A stretch of DNA of 64,000 nucleotides. Source: Bugulina stolonifera (lineage: Eukaryota > Bryozoa > Gymnolaemata > Cheilostomatida > Bugulidae). The position numbers were made by a program, and so were the translations under genes. The notes beneath the pieces were generated by a model. That model did no database searches. It had not been told where the DNA came from and was given only the letters and a program-made list of their open reading frames with translations. Of the stretch, positions 59,600 to 64,000 are shown piece after piece; the stretch's first letter is position 1, and every line of letters begins with the position of its first letter. The stretch spans positions 9,470,376 to 9,534,375 of the forward strand of contig OW285194.1 of NCBI GenBank assembly GCA_935421135.1. The letters are read 5' to 3'.

Positions 59600-61235
59600 A
59601 AGGAATTTTCTGGCAAGCCAAACTGGTTAATTATTCGTCAAGTAATTATAAAAGAACAGTATTCAATTAATCAACTTGTCATATATTATTAAATGGAGGA
59701 ATAAATTAGAATAGGGTTCACAGTTTTATTATCGCCGACTGCACTTCCTAGTTTACCCTGTTACGCTTAGGTTCATTTAGGAAGGTCAAAGGTCATGGTG
59801 AATCAGTATTGCGTCATTCATTTCCTGATAATTAGCACCACTACTGGAAAAAAGTATTTTTTGCATGCATGTATACATACTTTCTTACAGAATAATCACG
59901 TTTTGGTGCGAAGAAATTTCCTCCATGAGAGAAAAAGTATTATTTCATAATAATCACAGCTGACTCAATCAAATAATTACATTGCATGAAGACTCACTAG
60001 TTTAGTATAGCTACTGTCATAGTTCTACTATACTTTAGAAAGCGGTTTGGGCGATTAAATGCAGAGAGAGTGTTTTTACTAATAATCTCATAAGATGCTA
60101 AAAGCAAAATATTTATGGGGAAAAATCATTGCTCTACAACTAAATTTCACTTTAGACCAAAATTTTCATTTTTATAGCAGTTGCTTAAATTTTTCCACAA
60201 TGTATATGTAGCTCTATTGCCCTACCTATACAACATAAAATACATGTAACTGTGGATATAATCCTCAGCAAGCAAAATTTGGTCTCAAGGGTCTATCTAC
60301 ATACATTGTATATATATCCATGGCGCCAAACACAATTCTTTAATGTGGTTGTCCAATAGCAGAGCTAGTCGAGGGGCCACCACGGCTCCTAGAGCTGGAT
60401 ATTATTATAGTTTGAATGACACATAGGGAAAACCTTCTTCGAGATGAAAACCTCCAGGTCATTGGCGGGGCTCGAACCCACGTCCTTGCAGATAACTTTC
60501 GTCATTGCTGCAAGACTAGAGTGACTAGCCGCCAACACCTAGAAATATTCTGTTTGGCTCAAGAGGCCTGAGAGGTGAATCACATAACCTTTTACTGCTT
60601 TATACCCCATGCATTTTAACTATTCACTAGGATTATGATTTTGATTTAATATTTATGACAGTTTTCACTTCAAATAACTAATCTACTCAAGACGGCTAGG
60701 CAATTAAAAGTTTAATAAAATTATAATATATATGTAATATAATATATAATTTTAAATAAAACAGTAAAGGATACAGTATACATGTACGTACGTATGTGTG
60801 GTGCTGCTCAGGATGATTCTCGTTGTTATCTTCTTCTTTGATTTTCTAATGATCGATTTAGACTCAAGGTGTACATTTAAATATTTACAGTATCATCTTA
60901 TTTTTATTTATTTTGTTCATGAGGTCAAATAAGATAAAGAGAAAGCTCTTTTAATGTAGTAGTAGGCCAATCACAGGTAATCTTTGTTATTTAGATGCTT
61001 TTCAACGGTAGGTTTAATATTTTTCCACTCATTGTTATATAATACATCCATGAATTGATCCTCTATAGCAGTATTCTGATCATCACATGTCTTATAACAT
61101 ATATTATTAGTTTTGAACTAGAACAGTAAATATTCAAATCGTGAATCTAATGTTTGCTCAGTTTCTTATTATGAATATAAGCTAAAGCATGATTGATTAG
61201 TATTGAATTGTTACAGTTCGGTGACATGGGTTTTG
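59600..61235. other. Intergenic upstream of peroxidase 2
   Basis: AT-rich, with no gene seen apart from a tRNA-like segment at 60458-60535. Confidence 0.4.
60458..60535 (-). mobile_element. tRNA-like segment, probable SINE head
   Basis: On the minus strand GTGGGTTCGAGCCCCGCC is an excellent B box. Upstream GGTGTTGGCGGCTAGTCACT is a weak A box. The acceptor and anticodon stems do not close well, so a tRNA-derived repeat or tRNA pseudogene is likelier than a working tRNA gene. Confidence 0.4.
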
Positions 61236-61237
61236 TA

Positions 61238-62300
61238 CCGTGGCCTATTTCTGCCACACAATGTGAAACTAAATTGCAATTTATATGATACTGAATCCTA
61301 AAATGAATGAAATAAAAATTAAATTTACCTGAAATAAAATAAATCATGTGAAACCAAACTAATATTTAAATAAAATCTGCAGTTCATATGAAACTGAAAG
61401 TGAACTCACATGAAACCAAATTGCAATTCACCTGAAATGAAAGTTAGGGGTGTTACTCATAACAACAAAACGAAACTACATTTAGTACATGAGTGGTGTG
61501 ACAGGAAATAGTCCGTTATTTTGGTATTTTTAATTGTATTTTGGTGTTTACCTTAGATGCAAATAATAAAAGTATAATATGTATTTCATCAACCTACTTG
61601 TAAGAAACAACACGCTTTTATGAGAGTATTTACAGTATTTTTAATAAAAAATAAGTATTTAAATTTACATTTTGACAGTCTTGAAAAAAATGATAACATT
61701 TTATCAAAAATATTTACAACTTGTTTAGAGTTTTTGTGATTTAATGATAATTTTTGTTGAAAATATACAAAATCACTATTAATATTACATTAAAACTATT
61801 ACAAAATATAATAAAAGAGTTGTACTCTCAAGTCTCGATCTTATTAGTACTGCGAGAGTATTACTAACTGCTGCATTTGTTCATTTGGTGCTAATTCCTT
61901 TATTTTGAGTATTTCAATAATAATGTGAAAATATAAAAATCAATGGACTAAATTGATGACATTTGCTATATCAAATTATTAATAATACCCAGTAATCTCA
62001 AAGACGCAAGTGTATCTCTACGCCAGGGTAGAGGTGTAGTTTCGTTTTGCCACAATAAGTAACGCCCATAAATTTTGTTTCATGTGAATTGGCATTTTGG
62101 TTTCAGGCGTTTTTCGTTTTCGTTTCATGTGAGTTCACTTTCAGTCTCATATGAATTTCATATTTTATTTAACTTTCAGTTTAGTTTCACATGATTTATT
62201 TTATTTCAGGTGAATTCAATTTTTATTTTATTTCTTTTAGGATTCAGTATCATGTAAATTGCAATTTAGTTTTACACTGTGTGGCAGAAATCGGCCACGG
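61238..62300. mobile_element. Long-armed inverted-repeat (foldback) element, 1.06 kb
   Basis: The termini are CCGTGGCCTATTTCTGCCAC on the left and, reverse-complemented, CCGTGGCCGATTTCTGCCAC on the right. The arms continue for roughly 245 bp on each side (TGCAATTTATATGATACTGA, CATGTGAAACCAAACT, GAAAGTGAACTCACATGAAA, AACGAAACTACA all recur inverted). The central 550 bp is AT-rich and non-coding. A TA dinucleotide flanks each end (61236-61237 and 62301-62302), the expected target duplication of a Tc1/mariner-type element. Confidence 0.8.
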
Positions 62301-62302
62301 TA

Positions 62303-64000
62303 GTTTTGATAAATTAGCCTGTGGTTTTATTGTAACATGCTTTATTAGGCACTAGTTCATCACCCTCTCCTTACTGTTTCCCTATTAGCACCTACGCAAA
62401 ATAGTGCCCATGCACATATGGAGGCCCTTTTATGCCAGGGGAATTGGTATCAGCATGTATAGATAAAAATAGAAGGGACTATTTCCTTATAAATACCTTT
62501 TTTAATTATGATTAATTGACTCATTTTTAACTACCCCATCAAAAACTAATGTATCAGGTTTAGATTTGAATAAATCAAGATAGTTCTATGGCAAGGTACA
62601 GGGTTGTTGTTGACCAAAATATTCAAAAGGTTGACCTACATTTGTAGCCACTTCTCCCAGCAACAGAGGTTCCAGGTCGACATACCATGTACATGTATTA
62701 AAAAATTTTGATTAGAAGTTAGAAGTTAGAAGTTTTTTTTCAATCCGCTTAAGAATGAATGTAAGCTGAATTTTCTCTTTGTAACTACCTAAAGGCTATA
62801 GTAATAAGGTCACTCTCTCACTTCCACCTACTTTACCTTCCCTTTCATTGGCTAATCATCAAATTAAAAGTGAAAAATATGAAACAATCACTAATAAATT
62901 ATATGAATTATAGCATTCCATAATAACATAATAATATTGTTGTGGTGAAATTCTATCATTTTAGTACCTATCGGTGCTGGTAGTGACTCAACCTAAGCAG
63001 GAAAAGGTAGTATCACATACCTCCAGCACCAGAGAAGGAGCCGTTCAATGATATGATGTGTACTGTGGAATACTTGATGGATATAATTTAGTCATATTAC
63101 ACCCAGACAACTGAACTAGTAATTAAATGGGATAAGGAAACGTTTTGGCTAAAATCTAATTTTGGTTACAACCAAAGCTCTCATCAACTGAGTTCTCTTT
63201 GTTGCTATAAAAAGACTCATGATAGCTTTCAGTGACTTCATCGCTCACCAGTTTACGTCTAGTAGAAAGTGAAGTAATTTTGTCCTCATAATCTAGCAAT
63301 TAATTAATAATTATGATAATTGGCTTTTATTTTTTACAGTGATACGTGTTCCAACTCCAAGATTTTGCTATTTTTACCAACTTTAGCAAAGTCCCGGTAG
63401 TCAATATTACATTCTACATGTAGATTTTATTCGATAGAATTTTGGCTGTTATACAATATTCATCAAACACAATATTTCAACAGTTACACTGGCTATTAAT
63501 AGGAGAGTTCGAAGGTCAACCTCCGGCATATTGAAGCATAAACTGCGATGAATCAACCTGCCTGTATTATCACCACATTAATTTAGCTCTAAACGTGTTT
63601 TATCAAGCACTTTTGTCATTGATGCAACTTTATTTTATATTAATATCCATAATATTTTATGTAGAAACTAATATGTAAATGAAGGAGAAGATCGTCTAGC
63701 CTACGTCACAATCCTATTCACTCTACAACTTAGAACTGCTTGTGTTCAAACATAACGGATAGGCACTAATACTTTACTCAGTCTATTTCATGCTCGTCTC
63801 TGTGTAGTATGATTTCATGGTTTACTGATGAGGCAATGCTTTGTGTGAAAACAAATCACCTATTCCGTCTATATCAAAACTGAGTGTTTCTGTCACATAA
63901 CGTTCTCAATGTGATTTATCGCTATCACTAAAAGCAAAAATAAAACAAATCTGAAGCTCTGCATTTCACAGAAATTGAGGTACTATCAGAACACCCGCTA
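62303..64000. other. Intergenic to window end
   Basis: AT-rich, no gene recognised. Confidence 0.4.

Noticed and set aside
60458..60535. Functional tRNA gene
   Set aside because: The B box is good, but the A box is weak and the stems do not close by eye; a tRNA-derived repeat is more likely. A covariance-model scan would decide.

Overview
The window is nuclear DNA from an invertebrate animal. The genes are split by many GT-AG introns, the DNA is AT-rich, and short interspersed repeats, palindromes, tRNA-derived SINEs, a non-LTR retrotransposon remnant and foldback elements lie between and inside them. The protein families are animal ones: lamin B receptor/sterol reductase, a caspase, animal haem peroxidases, PAN plus discoidin. 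I cannot name the species from sequence alone. A sponge or other early-branching or marine invertebrate is plausible, but that is inference.

Layout from left to right. (1) 365-4680, minus: a secreted glyoxalase-like (VOC) protein, five exons, 3' end off the left edge. (2) 4681-11961: repeat-rich intergenic DNA with a foldback element near 7.1-7.5 kb and the 3' end of a dead non-LTR retrotransposon at 9.4-10.1 kb. (3) 11962-15902, plus: an ankyrin-repeat protein ending in a caspase domain, four coding exons, 932 aa. (4) 17776-22819, plus: lamin B receptor / delta-14 sterol reductase with two tandem, equal-length copies of the terminal exon. (5) 25260-29199, plus: secreted protein with two PAN/Apple-like modules and an F5/8 C (discoidin) domain. 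(6) 30785-42128, minus: haem peroxidase 1, 17 exons, 744 aa, with an 80-residue tail half made of Lys/Arg. (7) 45154-59449, minus: haem peroxidase 2, 17 exons, 654 aa, a tandem paralogue of gene 6 with most exon lengths and phases preserved. (8) 59450-64000: promoter of gene 7 with a TATA box, then intergenic DNA with a 1.06-kb long-armed inverted-repeat element.

I assembled exons by hand from splice signals, reading-frame phase and family motifs. Phases agree at every junction of the two peroxidases, the caspase gene, the lamin B receptor gene, the PAN/discoidin gene and the visible VOC exons. Exon edges may still be off by a base in places because I counted by eye.

The genes do not form an operon-like system. 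The two peroxidases are a head-to-tail tandem pair. The points most worth a second look are the peroxidase basic tail with a possible tail-less isoform, the duplicated last exon of the lamin B receptor gene, the ankyrin-caspase fusion with an altered active-site motif and no recognisable P1-arginine motifs, and short tandem repeats in the peroxidase introns that copy the adjoining real splice site.
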